DNA from: Ignavibacteria bacterium UBA5771
GTDB lineage: Bacteria > Bacteroidota > Ignavibacteria > Kapaibacteriales > UBA2268
Length of the DNA stretch: 11,424 nt
Reading direction: 5' to 3'
Assembly (NCBI GenBank): GCA_002418685.1
Contig: DIEP01000137.1
Location: 1 to 11,424, forward strand
Shown: in pieces, positions 1 to 6,593 of the stretch
Layout of the letters: every line of letters starts with the position of its first letter
Numbering within the stretch: position 1 is the stretch's first letter
Position numbers and translations under genes: made by a program
The notes under the pieces: model-generated
Told to the model about the DNA's origin: nothing
The model's database searches: none
The model's input: the letters and a program-made list of their open reading frames with translations, nothing else

Positions 1-176
1 TTTGTAAGCTCATGTCCCATCAATGACATTCCATGTATTCTTGCTATAATGGTCGAATTATTTGTTAATGTTATGCCATTGAGCTGAATACTATAATTCC
101 TGTTTCCTGCCGTATCCGTGCATCCGTAGTCATTTGCAATCTTGACGCTATAATAACCCGCAATGGACAATTTGTA
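1..176 (-). pseudogene. Broken fragment of an Ig-like surface protein
   Basis: Read on the minus strand, this stretch is one open frame of about 58 codons that runs off the left edge. It encodes residues such as SIAGYYSVKIANDYGCTDTA, followed by NYSIQLNGITLTNNSTI. The G-Y-Y-x-V...N-x-x-G-C-T pattern is typical of Ig-like or PKD-like repeats in large secreted adhesins and gliding- or sorting-associated proteins of the Bacteroidota and relatives. The frame is closed upstream by stops at 177-179 and 186-188, and no ATG start precedes the domain. The only early candidate is a TTG at 168-170 with no ribosome site and no signal peptide. The 5' part therefore appears lost, leaving a decayed or truncated gene. 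It could instead be the start of an unusual gene whose body lies outside the window. The domain call rests on a short pattern. Confidence 0.45.
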
Positions 177-271
177 TTAGATAAGTCATTCCCCGCTTTA
201 TTTATAAAAATTTTTGTAATTTTGATATTTATATAATTTTTGAAGTGGAATATGTTTTGATTAAAATATAC

Positions 272-276
272 AAGGA
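272..276 (+). promoter_or_regulatory. Ribosome binding site of hppA
   Basis: AAGGA lies six bases before the ATG at 283. It is one of the few recognisable Shine-Dalgarno sequences in the window and supports that start, which also gives a complete signal-peptide-like N-terminus. Further upstream, TATAAT at 232-237 could be a -10 element, but I see no matching -35 box at normal spacing. Confidence 0.55.
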
Positions 277-282
277 TTTCTT

Positions 283-2691
283 ATGTCACAAAAACGGTCA
301 TTTATAACAATACTCATTTTGCTGTTTGGTTCAAATCTCAATTCGGTATTCGCAAGCGAAGCTGATTTGATTATTCCCCAATTAACTCCACAGCAAAATC
401 TCCTCCTGTCGTTAGGGTTTTTTATTTGTCTGCTTGGGCTTTTATTCGGAATTTATCAATTCTTTAAAGTAAGAAAAATAAAAGCTCACGTTTCGATGCT
501 CGAGGTAGGTAATACAATTTTCCAAACTTGCAAAACTTATTTATTGCAACAAGGCAAATTTTTAATAATATTATTTATATTCATTGCCATTGTAATTGGT
601 TTTTACTTTGGAGTGCTCAATCCCACCCCAATGGGACTTGGCGGAGTTGCAATAATATTATCTTGGACAGTCATTGGTATTCTCGGTTCTTATGGCGTCG
701 CATGGTTCGGAATCAGAATGAACACACTTTCAAATTCACGTATGGCATTTGCCTCACTCCAAAAAAAGCCATTGAAATTGCTTGATATACCACTTGATTC
801 AGGGATGAGCATCGGTGTTGCCTTAGTATGCGTGGAACTGATTATGATGCTTACAATTTTGCTAATTATACCAAAGTCATTAGCAGGTTCCTGCTTTATA
901 GGATTTGCCATTGGCGAATCCCTTGGAGCATCAGCATTAAGAATTGCAGGTGGTATATTTACAAAAATTGCTGATATTGGTTCTGATTTAATGAAAGTCG
1001 TATTCAAAATTAAAGAAGACGATCCAAGGAACCCAGGAGTTATTGCAGATTGTGTAGGCGACAATGCAGGAGATAGCGTTGGACCAACTGCTGATGGATT
1101 TGAAACTTATGGTGTCACAGGCGTTGCTTTAATTAGCTTTATAGTTCTTGCAGTATTTCCACAGTATCAAGCAGAATTGATCACTTGGATATTTTTAATG
1201 AGAATTATAATGATCATCACCTCTATTTTGGCATTTTATATAAATAAAGGTGTTTCACAAGCTTTATACGGAAAAGCAACTAAGATTGATTATGAAAAAC
1301 CTCTTACTCATTTGATATGGATTACATCAGTACTATCAATCATGGCAACATTTTTAATCAGTTGGTGGCAATTATCATATCTGCCAAACAATATATGGAT
1401 AGTATTATCAATCATTATTAGTTGTGGAACGCTCGGTGCCGCCTTAATTCCAGAACTCACCAAGATATTTACATCAACCAATTCCAAACATGTTCAGGAA
1501 GTTGTGGATGCTTCTAAAGAAGGTGGTGCGTCCTTGAATATTATTTCAGGACTTGTTGCAGGCAATTTCAGCGCATTCTGGCAGGGACTTGTATTCTTTG
1601 TATTAATGTTCATTGCATATTTAGCAAGTAACTATGGACTTAGTGGATACATGACTTACCCCGCAATATTTGCTTTTGGACTTGTTGCATTTGGTTTTCT
1701 TGGAATGGGACCTATAACGATTGCAGTAGATAGTTATGGACCAGTAACTGACAATGCACAATCAGTTTACGAATTATCATTAATAGAAGAAATGCCCAAT
1801 ATTTCTGAAGAAATTGAACGAGATTTCGGTTTCACACCTGATTTTGAAAATGCCAAAGAATATCTTGAAGCAAATGATGGCGCTGGAAACACGTTCAAAG
1901 CTACCGCGAAACCTGTATTAATCGGCACAGCTGTTGTCGGGGCTACAACTATGATATTCTCGCTTATTCTTGTTATTCAAAAGACATTAGGTGTGCAACC
2001 TGAAACGATATTAAATATATTAAATCCATTTACTATTCTCGGATTTATTTTGGGTGGAGCTGTTATTTATTGGTTTACAGGAGCATCTTTGCAAGCAGTC
2101 TCATCAGGAGCATACCGTGCAGTAGCTTTCATTAAGAGGAACATCAAATTAGATGAAAATGCAAGCAAATCAGCGTCGGTGGAAGCATCTAAAGAAGTTG
2201 TAAAAATCTGTACACAATATGCCCAAAGTGGAATGATAAATATTTTTATTGCAATTTTCTCATTTGCACTTGCCTTTGCATTTCTCTCTTCCCCTGCCTA
2301 TACAAATAATTCAGTATCAATGTTTGTAAGTTATTTGATTTCTATTGCGATCTTCGGATTATTTCAAGCTATGTTTATGGCAAATGCAGGTGGATGCTGG
2401 GATAATGCGAAAAAATATGTTGAAGTCAATTTGAAAGAAAAGGGGACACCGCTACACGATGCCTGCGTCATTGGCGATACTGTTGGAGATCCATTCAAAG
2501 ATACGTCCTCTGTTTCGCTTAATCCAATAATTAAATTCACAACTTTGTTCGGATTGCTTGCAATGGAAATTGCTATTGCGCCAAACTTCCGAGCAATAGC
2601 ACCCTGGATTGGCGGAATTTTCTTAATAGTTGCTCTTGTTTTTGTATGGCGAAGTTTCTATGCGATGAGAATAAGTGTAAATCAAGAATGA
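283..2691 (+). CDS. hppA: Membrane proton-translocating pyrophosphatase, predicted potassium-independent
   Basis: This integral inner-membrane ion pump hydrolyses cytosolic pyrophosphate to phosphate and uses the energy to export protons. The 802-residue protein has many membrane helices. The family's catalytic motifs are present: DIGSDLMK (231-238), EDDPRN (245-250), the D256-D260-D264 ladder in ADCVGDNAGD, VDSYGPVTDNA (482-492), WDNAKKY (706-712) and GDTVGDPFKDT (731-741). In GNTFKA (535-540) the fifth position is Lys; in characterised relatives Lys here replaces the potassium ion, so the enzyme is probably potassium-independent. Oddities are a signal-peptide-like leader ending near ASEA (24-27), a stretch about 19 residues longer than usual between the DNA and GNT motifs (roughly 500-530), and Val where many homologues have Glu after the DLxxK lysine. 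Proton rather than sodium specificity is inferred. No accessory gene is adjacent, and a hairpin terminator follows. Confidence 0.96.
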   Translation: MSQKRSFITILILLFGSNLNSVFASEADLIIPQLTPQQNLLLSLGFFICLLGLLFGIYQFFKVRKIKAHVSMLEVGNTIFQTCKTYLLQQGKFLIILFIFIAIVIGFYFGVLNPTPMGLGGVAIILSWTVIGILGSYGVAWFGIRMNTLSNSRMAFASLQKKPLKLLDIPLDSGMSIGVALVCVELIMMLTILLIIPKSLAGSCFIGFAIGESLGASALRIAGGIFTKIADIGSDLMKVVFKIKEDDPRNPGVIADCVGDNAGDSVGPTADGFETYGVTGVALISFIVLAVFPQYQAELITWIFLMRIIMIITSILAFYINKGVSQALYGKATKIDYEKPLTHLIWITSVLSIMATFLISWWQLSYLPNNIWIVLSIIISCGTLGAALIPELTKIFTSTNSKHVQEVVDASKEGGASLNIISGLVAGNFSAFWQGLVFFVLMFIAYLASNYGLSGYMTYPAIFAFGLVAFGFLGMGPITIAVDSYGPVTDNAQSVYELSLIEEMPNISEEIERDFGFTPDFENAKEYLEANDGAGNTFKATAKPVLIGTAVVGATTMIFSLILVIQKTLGVQPETILNILNPFTILGFILGGAVIYWFTGASLQAVSSGAYRAVAFIKRNIKLDENASKSASVEASKEVVKICTQYAQSGMINIFIAIFSFALAFAFLSSPAYTNNSVSMFVSYLISIAIFGLFQAMFMANAGGCWDNAKKYVEVNLKEKGTPLHDACVIGDTVGDPFKDTSSVSLNPIIKFTTLFGLLAMEIAIAPNFRAIAPWIGGIFLIVALVFVWRSFYAMRISVNQE

Positions 2692-2720
2692 TATAATTAA
2701 ATATATTAACATATATTATT

Positions 2721-2749
2721 AAAACCCCTCCTTTCAAATGAGGGGTTTT
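2721..2749. terminator. Bidirectional intrinsic terminator between hppA and the MFS gene
   Basis: AAAACCCCTC (2721-2730) pairs perfectly with GAGGGGTTTT (2740-2749) around a nine-base loop. This gives a ten-base-pair stem with a GC core, A residues on the left and a T tract on the right. It lies 29 bases after the hppA stop and 15 bases from the stop of the convergent MFS gene. Because the sequence is symmetrical, each strand ends its hairpin in a run of U, so one element can serve both genes. Confidence 0.9.
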
Positions 2750-2764
2750 TATTTATTTATTTAC

Positions 2765-3982
2765 TTAATTTTCTTTTTGAACAGAAAATCTTTGTTGGAA
2801 AAGCGTAAATAGGAAAAATATAGCAACAACAAATGCCCCAATCGATGAAATCATAAAGGTAGCTCGCGGGGAATATGTGTTCCAAATTAAACCTGCAAGT
2901 GATGAAGCTAATAGCGTAGCAATACTTGCAAAACTATTATAAAATCCAAGAGCAGTCGCAGTTTTAGATTTATCAACAATATTGGTGATTAATGCTTTTG
3001 ATATTCCTTCCGTCGCTGCTGCATAAAATCCATAAATTAAGAACAAAGCAAAGACCATCCACAAAGAATTTGCAAAGCTAAATGCACCATAAACAATACC
3101 AAATGCAAACAATCCCGCAATTATTATTTTCTTTTGTCCAATTTTGTCCGATAGAATTCCGACGGGATAACTTAATATTGCATAAATAATATTGTAGAAA
3201 ATATATGTGGAAATAACCTGAGTGTCTGATAAACCCTTAAATTTTAAAAATAGCAAGAGAAAAGTATCTGCACTATTGATTAAAGTAAAAACTAATAAAC
3301 CGGAAACAATCAATTTATATTGAGGAGTGGCTTCTTTCCAAAACTTTAAAAATGTGAAAAACCCGACTTTCTTCTTCTCAATAGTTACATCTTGCTTTTT
3401 ATCTTTCACTAAAAATGATAAAAGTATGGCAAATACCCCAGGTATAGTTGCAAGAAGAAAGAGCGATGAATATTTTCCAGGTAGAAACGAAAGGAAGATT
3501 AAAGCAACGATTGGTCCAATAGCTGCACCAACAGTATCCATACTACGATGAAATCCGAAAACTCGCCCCTTATTTTCCGGAGTTGTATAATCAGAAAGTA
3601 AAGCATCGCGAGCACTTGTTCGCACACCTTTTCCAAGTCGCTCAACAGTCCGAACACCAAACACCCAAAAGGGATTTGTGAAAAGCGCAATTAGGGGCTT
3701 TGCGATAGCACTCATTGTATAGCCAATTCTAACAAAAATCGCGCGCTTTTGGATGGAATCGGATAAATTTCCAAAATACCCTTTGGAAATCCCTGCGACT
3801 GCTTCCACCAGCCCTTCCAATACGCCAATCAACAATACTGAAAAGCCAATAGACCGCAAATATATTGGCATAATTGGATATAGCATTTCGCTTGCAATAT
3901 CTGTGAGCAAGCTAACAATTGATAAAATTAAAATTGGTTTCGTAATTATTTTCGGCTTGGTAGATAATTGAGTATTATGCAT
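2765..3982 (-). CDS. Major facilitator superfamily (MFS) transporter
   Basis: This is a 405-residue inner-membrane secondary transporter with the twelve-helix MFS plan: two hydrophobic halves joined by a charged cytosolic loop (about 193-220). Helix 1 contains SLLTDIASEMLYPIMP (24-39), followed by a motif-A-like loop, GYFGNLSDSIQKR (68-80). A second hallmark is the basic stretch from VRTVERLGKGVRTSARD (110-126) to GRVFGFHRSMDTVGAAIGP (139-157). The second half repeats the motif-A-like loop as GILSDKIGQKK (275-285). Such proteins are common in bacteria, but I cannot name the substrate; efflux is a reasonable guess. The start chosen is the ATG at 3980-3982. A TTG at 3989-3991 would add three residues but lies inside an AT-rich repeat, and neither start has a Shine-Dalgarno sequence. 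The gene stands alone, convergent with hppA and divergent from sufB, so the neighbours say little about its role. Confidence 0.9.
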   Translation of the reverse strand: MHNTQLSTKPKIITKPILILSIVSLLTDIASEMLYPIMPIYLRSIGFSVLLIGVLEGLVEAVAGISKGYFGNLSDSIQKRAIFVRIGYTMSAIAKPLIALFTNPFWVFGVRTVERLGKGVRTSARDALLSDYTTPENKGRVFGFHRSMDTVGAAIGPIVALIFLSFLPGKYSSLFLLATIPGVFAILLSFLVKDKKQDVTIEKKKVGFFTFLKFWKEATPQYKLIVSGLLVFTLINSADTFLLLFLKFKGLSDTQVISTYIFYNIIYAILSYPVGILSDKIGQKKIIIAGLFAFGIVYGAFSFANSLWMVFALFLIYGFYAAATEGISKALITNIVDKSKTATALGFYNSFASIATLLASSLAGLIWNTYSPRATFMISSIGAFVVAIFFLFTLFQQRFSVQKEN

Positions 3983-3985
3983 TGA

Positions 3986-4018
3986 TTTCAAAATTTCAAA
4001 ATTTTAAAAATTTAAAAT
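3986..4018. repeat. Degenerate AT-rich tandem repeat before the MFS gene
   Basis: Two perfect copies of TTTCAAAA (3986-3993 and 3994-4001) are followed by the degenerate copies TTTTAAAAA and TTTAAAAT. The array begins four bases upstream of the ATG of the minus-strand MFS gene and would lie in its leader or promoter. The low-complexity A/T sequence continues to about 4047. It may act as an unstructured leader or an upstream promoter element; simple slippage-prone sequence is the null explanation. Confidence 0.6.
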
Positions 4019-4103
4019 TACAAATTATTATTAAAAATAATAAATAAAGTCAGTCCTAATCAAATTGAAACTAAGATTTTGCAATATGTCCTCACGGGAT
4101 AAT

Positions 4104-4137
4104 GAGATTGCTTCGCCAGTTCATTCATCGCAATGAC
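4104..4137. repeat. Small REP-like palindromic intergenic repeat
   Basis: The element begins GAGATTGCTTCGCC and ends CGCAATGAC. Its ends are imperfect inverted repeats with ATTGC pairing to GCAAT. The other strand reads GTCATTGCGA...GGCGAAGCAATCTC, which matches the form of short dispersed palindromes seen in intergenic DNA of many unrelated bacteria. Only one copy lies in this window, so its dispersed nature is inferred from recollection of the motif. The inner sequence (4118-4129) departs from the usual GC-rich core, suggesting a degenerate copy. No transposase is nearby. Confidence 0.55.
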
Positions 4138-4172
4138 TTTTCACTGTCTTATTGAATTGTCCAATGACCCTT

Positions 4173-4187
4173 ATGAGAAAACCTCAT
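4173..4187. other. Short perfect hairpin in the sufB upstream region
   Basis: ATGAG (4173-4177) and CTCAT (4183-4187) pair around the loop AAAAC, about 70 bases before the sufB start. The five-base stem is too weak for a terminator. Because iron-sulfur assembly operons are usually regulated, it could be an operator half-site pair, but I recognise no IscR, Fur or SufR consensus. A loose promoter candidate follows: TTGTTC (4193-4198), 16 bases, then TAAATA (4215-4220). Confidence 0.2.
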
Positions 4188-4255
4188 CTGGTTTGTTCAT
4201 AAATTTTAATAAGATAAATACGTCTTTTATTTAACGAAAATTTATAGTGAAGGCC

Positions 4256-5701
4256 ATGGCTGAACAAAATAATTTGATTGAAGAAATTACTAAAAGCGAA
4301 TATAAATATGGCTTTGTGTCTAATATTGATCAAGATATAACGCCAAAAGGATTAAGTGAAGAAGTAATTCACTTTATTTCTCAAAAAAAGAATGAACCTG
4401 ATTTTGTCTTGCAATTCCGATTGAAGGCATATCGTGCTTGGCAAAAAATGAAGGAGCCAACTTGGCAGAAAGTGCATTTTCCACCAATAGATTACCAGGA
4501 TATGCACTATTATGCAGCTCCCAAAAGCTCATCTAAAACTAAAACATTAGCAGAAATTGATCCCGAGATACTTGATACATATCAGAAATTGGGTATTCCA
4601 CTCGAAGAGCAAAAAGTGCTTGCGGGAGTGGCTGTGGATGCGATTTTGGATAGTGTTTCAGTTGCGACAACATTCAAAGAAAAACTGCAAGATTTGGGGA
4701 TAATATTTTGTCCAATTTCCGAAGCAATTCAAGATTATCCTGAATTAGTGAAGCAATATCTTGGCAGTGTGGTTCCTTATTCTGATAATTACTTTGCGGC
4801 GCTTAATTCAGCAGTATTTACAGATGGCTCATTTGTTTATATTCCTAAAGGAGTGCGATGCCCCATTGAATTATCCACATATTTTAGGATAAATGCTGCG
4901 CAGACGGGGCAATTTGAGCGAACGCTAATTATTGCCGATGAAGGAAGTTATGTGAGCTATCTTGAGGGTTGCACTGCACCTATGCGAGATGAAAATCAGT
5001 TGCACGCAGCAATTGTGGAACTTTATACTCATAAGGATGCGGAAATTAAGTATTCCACAGTGCAAAATTGGTATCCAGGAGATAAAGAAGGGCGTGGCGG
5101 AATTTATAATTTCGTAACAAAACGTGGACTGTGCGCTGGCGATAACTCCAAAATCTCATGGACACAAGTCGAGACGGGTTCAGCGATCACTTGGAAGTAT
5201 CCATCATGCATTCTTAAGGGTGATAATTCAATTGGCGAATTTTATTCCGTCGCTTTAACTAATAATTATCAACAGGCAGATACGGGAACAAAGATGTATC
5301 ATATTGGGAAAAACACTCGCTCCCGAATTGTTTCAAAAGGAATATCCGCAGGAAAAGGAGATAATTCTTATAGGGGTTTGGTCAGGATTTCCAAATCTGC
5401 TGAGAATTCGCGGAATTATACTCAATGCGATTCGTTATTAATTGGTGATCAATGTGGGGCGCATACTTTTCCTTATATTGAAATTGAAAATAAGAGTTCA
5501 ATAGTTGAACACGAGGCAACTACTTCAAAGATTTCTGATGAAAGCATTTTTTATCTAAATCAAAGAGGAATTTCCACAGAGGATGCAGTCGGATTGATAG
5601 TGAATGGGTATGCGCGAGAAGTTATCAAGCAATTGCCTATGGAATTTGCTGTGGAAGCTCAAAGATTATTATCGCTCAGTTTGGAAGGTTCTGTTGGATA
5701 A
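4256..5701 (+). CDS. sufB: Iron-sulfur cluster assembly scaffold protein SufB
   Basis: SufB is the core subunit of the cytosolic SufBCD complex, on which sulfur and iron are assembled into clusters for delivery to apoproteins. The 481-residue protein is full length (E. coli SufB has 495) and closely matches the family through its beta-helix core, e.g. YIPKGVRCPIELSTYFRIN (195-213), SYLEGCTAPMRDENQLHAA (231-249) and AITWKYPSC (310-318). Aligned from the C-terminus, C391 in NYTQC corresponds to E. coli Cys405, and H419-E420 to His433-Glu434, all implicated in cluster formation. C239 in EGCTAP probably corresponds to Cys254. The C-terminus EFAVEAQRLL...SLEGSVG is canonical. I chose the ATG at 4256; a GTG at 4247 in frame would add three residues (MKA), and neither has a well-spaced ribosome site. 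It is the first gene of sufBCD and is separated from sufC by 118 bases. Confidence 0.97.
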   Translation: MAEQNNLIEEITKSEYKYGFVSNIDQDITPKGLSEEVIHFISQKKNEPDFVLQFRLKAYRAWQKMKEPTWQKVHFPPIDYQDMHYYAAPKSSSKTKTLAEIDPEILDTYQKLGIPLEEQKVLAGVAVDAILDSVSVATTFKEKLQDLGIIFCPISEAIQDYPELVKQYLGSVVPYSDNYFAALNSAVFTDGSFVYIPKGVRCPIELSTYFRINAAQTGQFERTLIIADEGSYVSYLEGCTAPMRDENQLHAAIVELYTHKDAEIKYSTVQNWYPGDKEGRGGIYNFVTKRGLCAGDNSKISWTQVETGSAITWKYPSCILKGDNSIGEFYSVALTNNYQQADTGTKMYHIGKNTRSRIVSKGISAGKGDNSYRGLVRISKSAENSRNYTQCDSLLIGDQCGAHTFPYIEIENKSSIVEHEATTSKISDESIFYLNQRGISTEDAVGLIVNGYAREVIKQLPMEFAVEAQRLLSLSLEGSVG

Positions 5702-5737
5702 TTTATTTGTATATAAGAAACTGCGTCTTTTTAGCGG

Positions 5738-5754
5738 TTCATTCAATTAATGAA
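5738..5754. other. Small hairpin in the sufB-sufC gap
   Basis: TTCATT (5738-5743) and AATGAA (5749-5754) pair around the loop CAATT. The A/T-rich stem has no adjacent T tract and is not a convincing terminator. It is the only structure I see in the 118-base gap, where it could mark an RNA-processing or mRNA-stability site. Most of the rest is A/T-rich up to the sufC ribosome site. Confidence 0.25.
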
Positions 5755-5810
5755 ATTATTGTTCTTAACTTTTTTACAAAAAATATAAATCGTAATCAAA
5801 TTTTTAAATA

Positions 5811-5814
5811 GAGG
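5811..5814 (+). promoter_or_regulatory. Ribosome binding site deciding the GTG start of sufC
   Basis: GAGG lies five bases before the GTG at 5820. This fixes the sufC start at GTG and gives the normal SufC N-terminus (MSLLKITNLK). The overlapping ATG at 5818-5820 is in another frame and sits only three bases from the GAGG. Confidence 0.65.
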
Positions 5815-5819
5815 TAAAT

Positions 5820-6581
5820 GTGTCATTGTTAAAAATAACAAATTTAAAAGCAAATATTGAGAATAAAGAAATATTAAATGGAATTAATCTCGAGATAAAT
5901 TCGGGAGAAATTCATGCAATTATGGGACCCAATGGCTCGGGTAAAACTACTCTTGCATCAGTTTTGACGGGAAAGAAGGAATTCCAAGTCACTGATGGTA
6001 CTGTTGAGTTTGATGGTAAGAACCTTTTAGAAATGCCACCTGAGGAACGTGCCCGCTTAGGTTTGTTTCTTGCATTCCAATATCCCGTTGAAATTCCGGG
6101 AGTGTCAAATGCGAATTTCTTGCGTCTTGCTTTGAATGAAAAAAGAAAATATAACGGACTTGACCCGATTGAACCCGCAGCATTTTTCAAAATAATGCGT
6201 GAAAAGGCAAAGATTGCTAAAATTGAGCAGGATTTCTTGACTCGCGGAGTCAATGAAGGATTTTCCGGTGGTGAGAAAAAGCGCAATGAAATTTTTCAAA
6301 TGGCAATATTGGAGCCAAAACTTGCTATTCTCGATGAGACTGATTCTGGACTTGATATAGATGCGCTGAAAATTGTCGCTGAAGGTGTCAATGCAATGCG
6401 AGACCCATCGCGATCATTTTTAATTATAACGCATTATCAAAGATTATTGGATTATATAGTTCCCGACTTTGTGCATGTGTTATTTAATGGTAGAATTGTG
6501 CTTTCAGGAACAAAGGAACTCGCTCTCGAACTCGAAGAAAAGGGATATGATTGGATTAAAGAAGAATTTGCAACTGCTTAA
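5820..6581 (+). CDS. sufC: SufC, ATPase of the SufBCD complex
   Basis: SufC is the ABC-type ATPase that pairs with SufB and SufD. It is soluble, and ATP binding drives the SufBCD rearrangement that opens the cluster-assembly site. The 253 residues match the family length. Visible motifs, in order, are Walker A GPNGSGKTT (36-44), Q-loop AFQYP with Q87, the ABC signature FSGGEKKRNEI (148-158), Walker B with the catalytic glutamate in LAILDETDSGLD (168-179, E173) and the switch histidine in IITH (H205). The FSGGEKKR signature and the QYPVEIPGVSN segment separate SufC from transporter ATPases, and there is no membrane partner nearby. It starts with GTG, supported by GAGG five bases upstream. sufD follows after 12 bases, so the two are almost certainly co-transcribed. 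Confidence 0.97.
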   Translation: MSLLKITNLKANIENKEILNGINLEINSGEIHAIMGPNGSGKTTLASVLTGKKEFQVTDGTVEFDGKNLLEMPPEERARLGLFLAFQYPVEIPGVSNANFLRLALNEKRKYNGLDPIEPAAFFKIMREKAKIAKIEQDFLTRGVNEGFSGGEKKRNEIFQMAILEPKLAILDETDSGLDIDALKIVAEGVNAMRDPSRSFLIITHYQRLLDYIVPDFVHVLFNGRIVLSGTKELALELEEKGYDWIKEEFATA

Positions 6582-6593
6582 TAATAATGTAAT

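Noticed and set aside
177..282. Riboswitch or tRNA in the A/T-rich region before hppA
   Set aside because: There is no stable stem series, no cloverleaf and no known aptamer core; only A/T-rich sequence and a ribosome site are visible.
690..1064. Open frame of 124 codons on the minus strand inside hppA
   Set aside because: It lies wholly within a strongly conserved coding region on the other strand, its product has no recognisable domain, and it has no ribosome site.
3986..4255. CRISPR array or small gene in the MFS-sufB gap
   Set aside because: There are no regularly spaced repeats of 25-40 bases, and no open frame with coding character or a ribosome site; only the short repeats listed are present.
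5912..6286. Open frame of 124 codons on the minus strand inside sufC
   Set aside because: It is antisense to intact SufC motifs; its Pro/Ser-rich product mirrors the codon pattern of the true gene.
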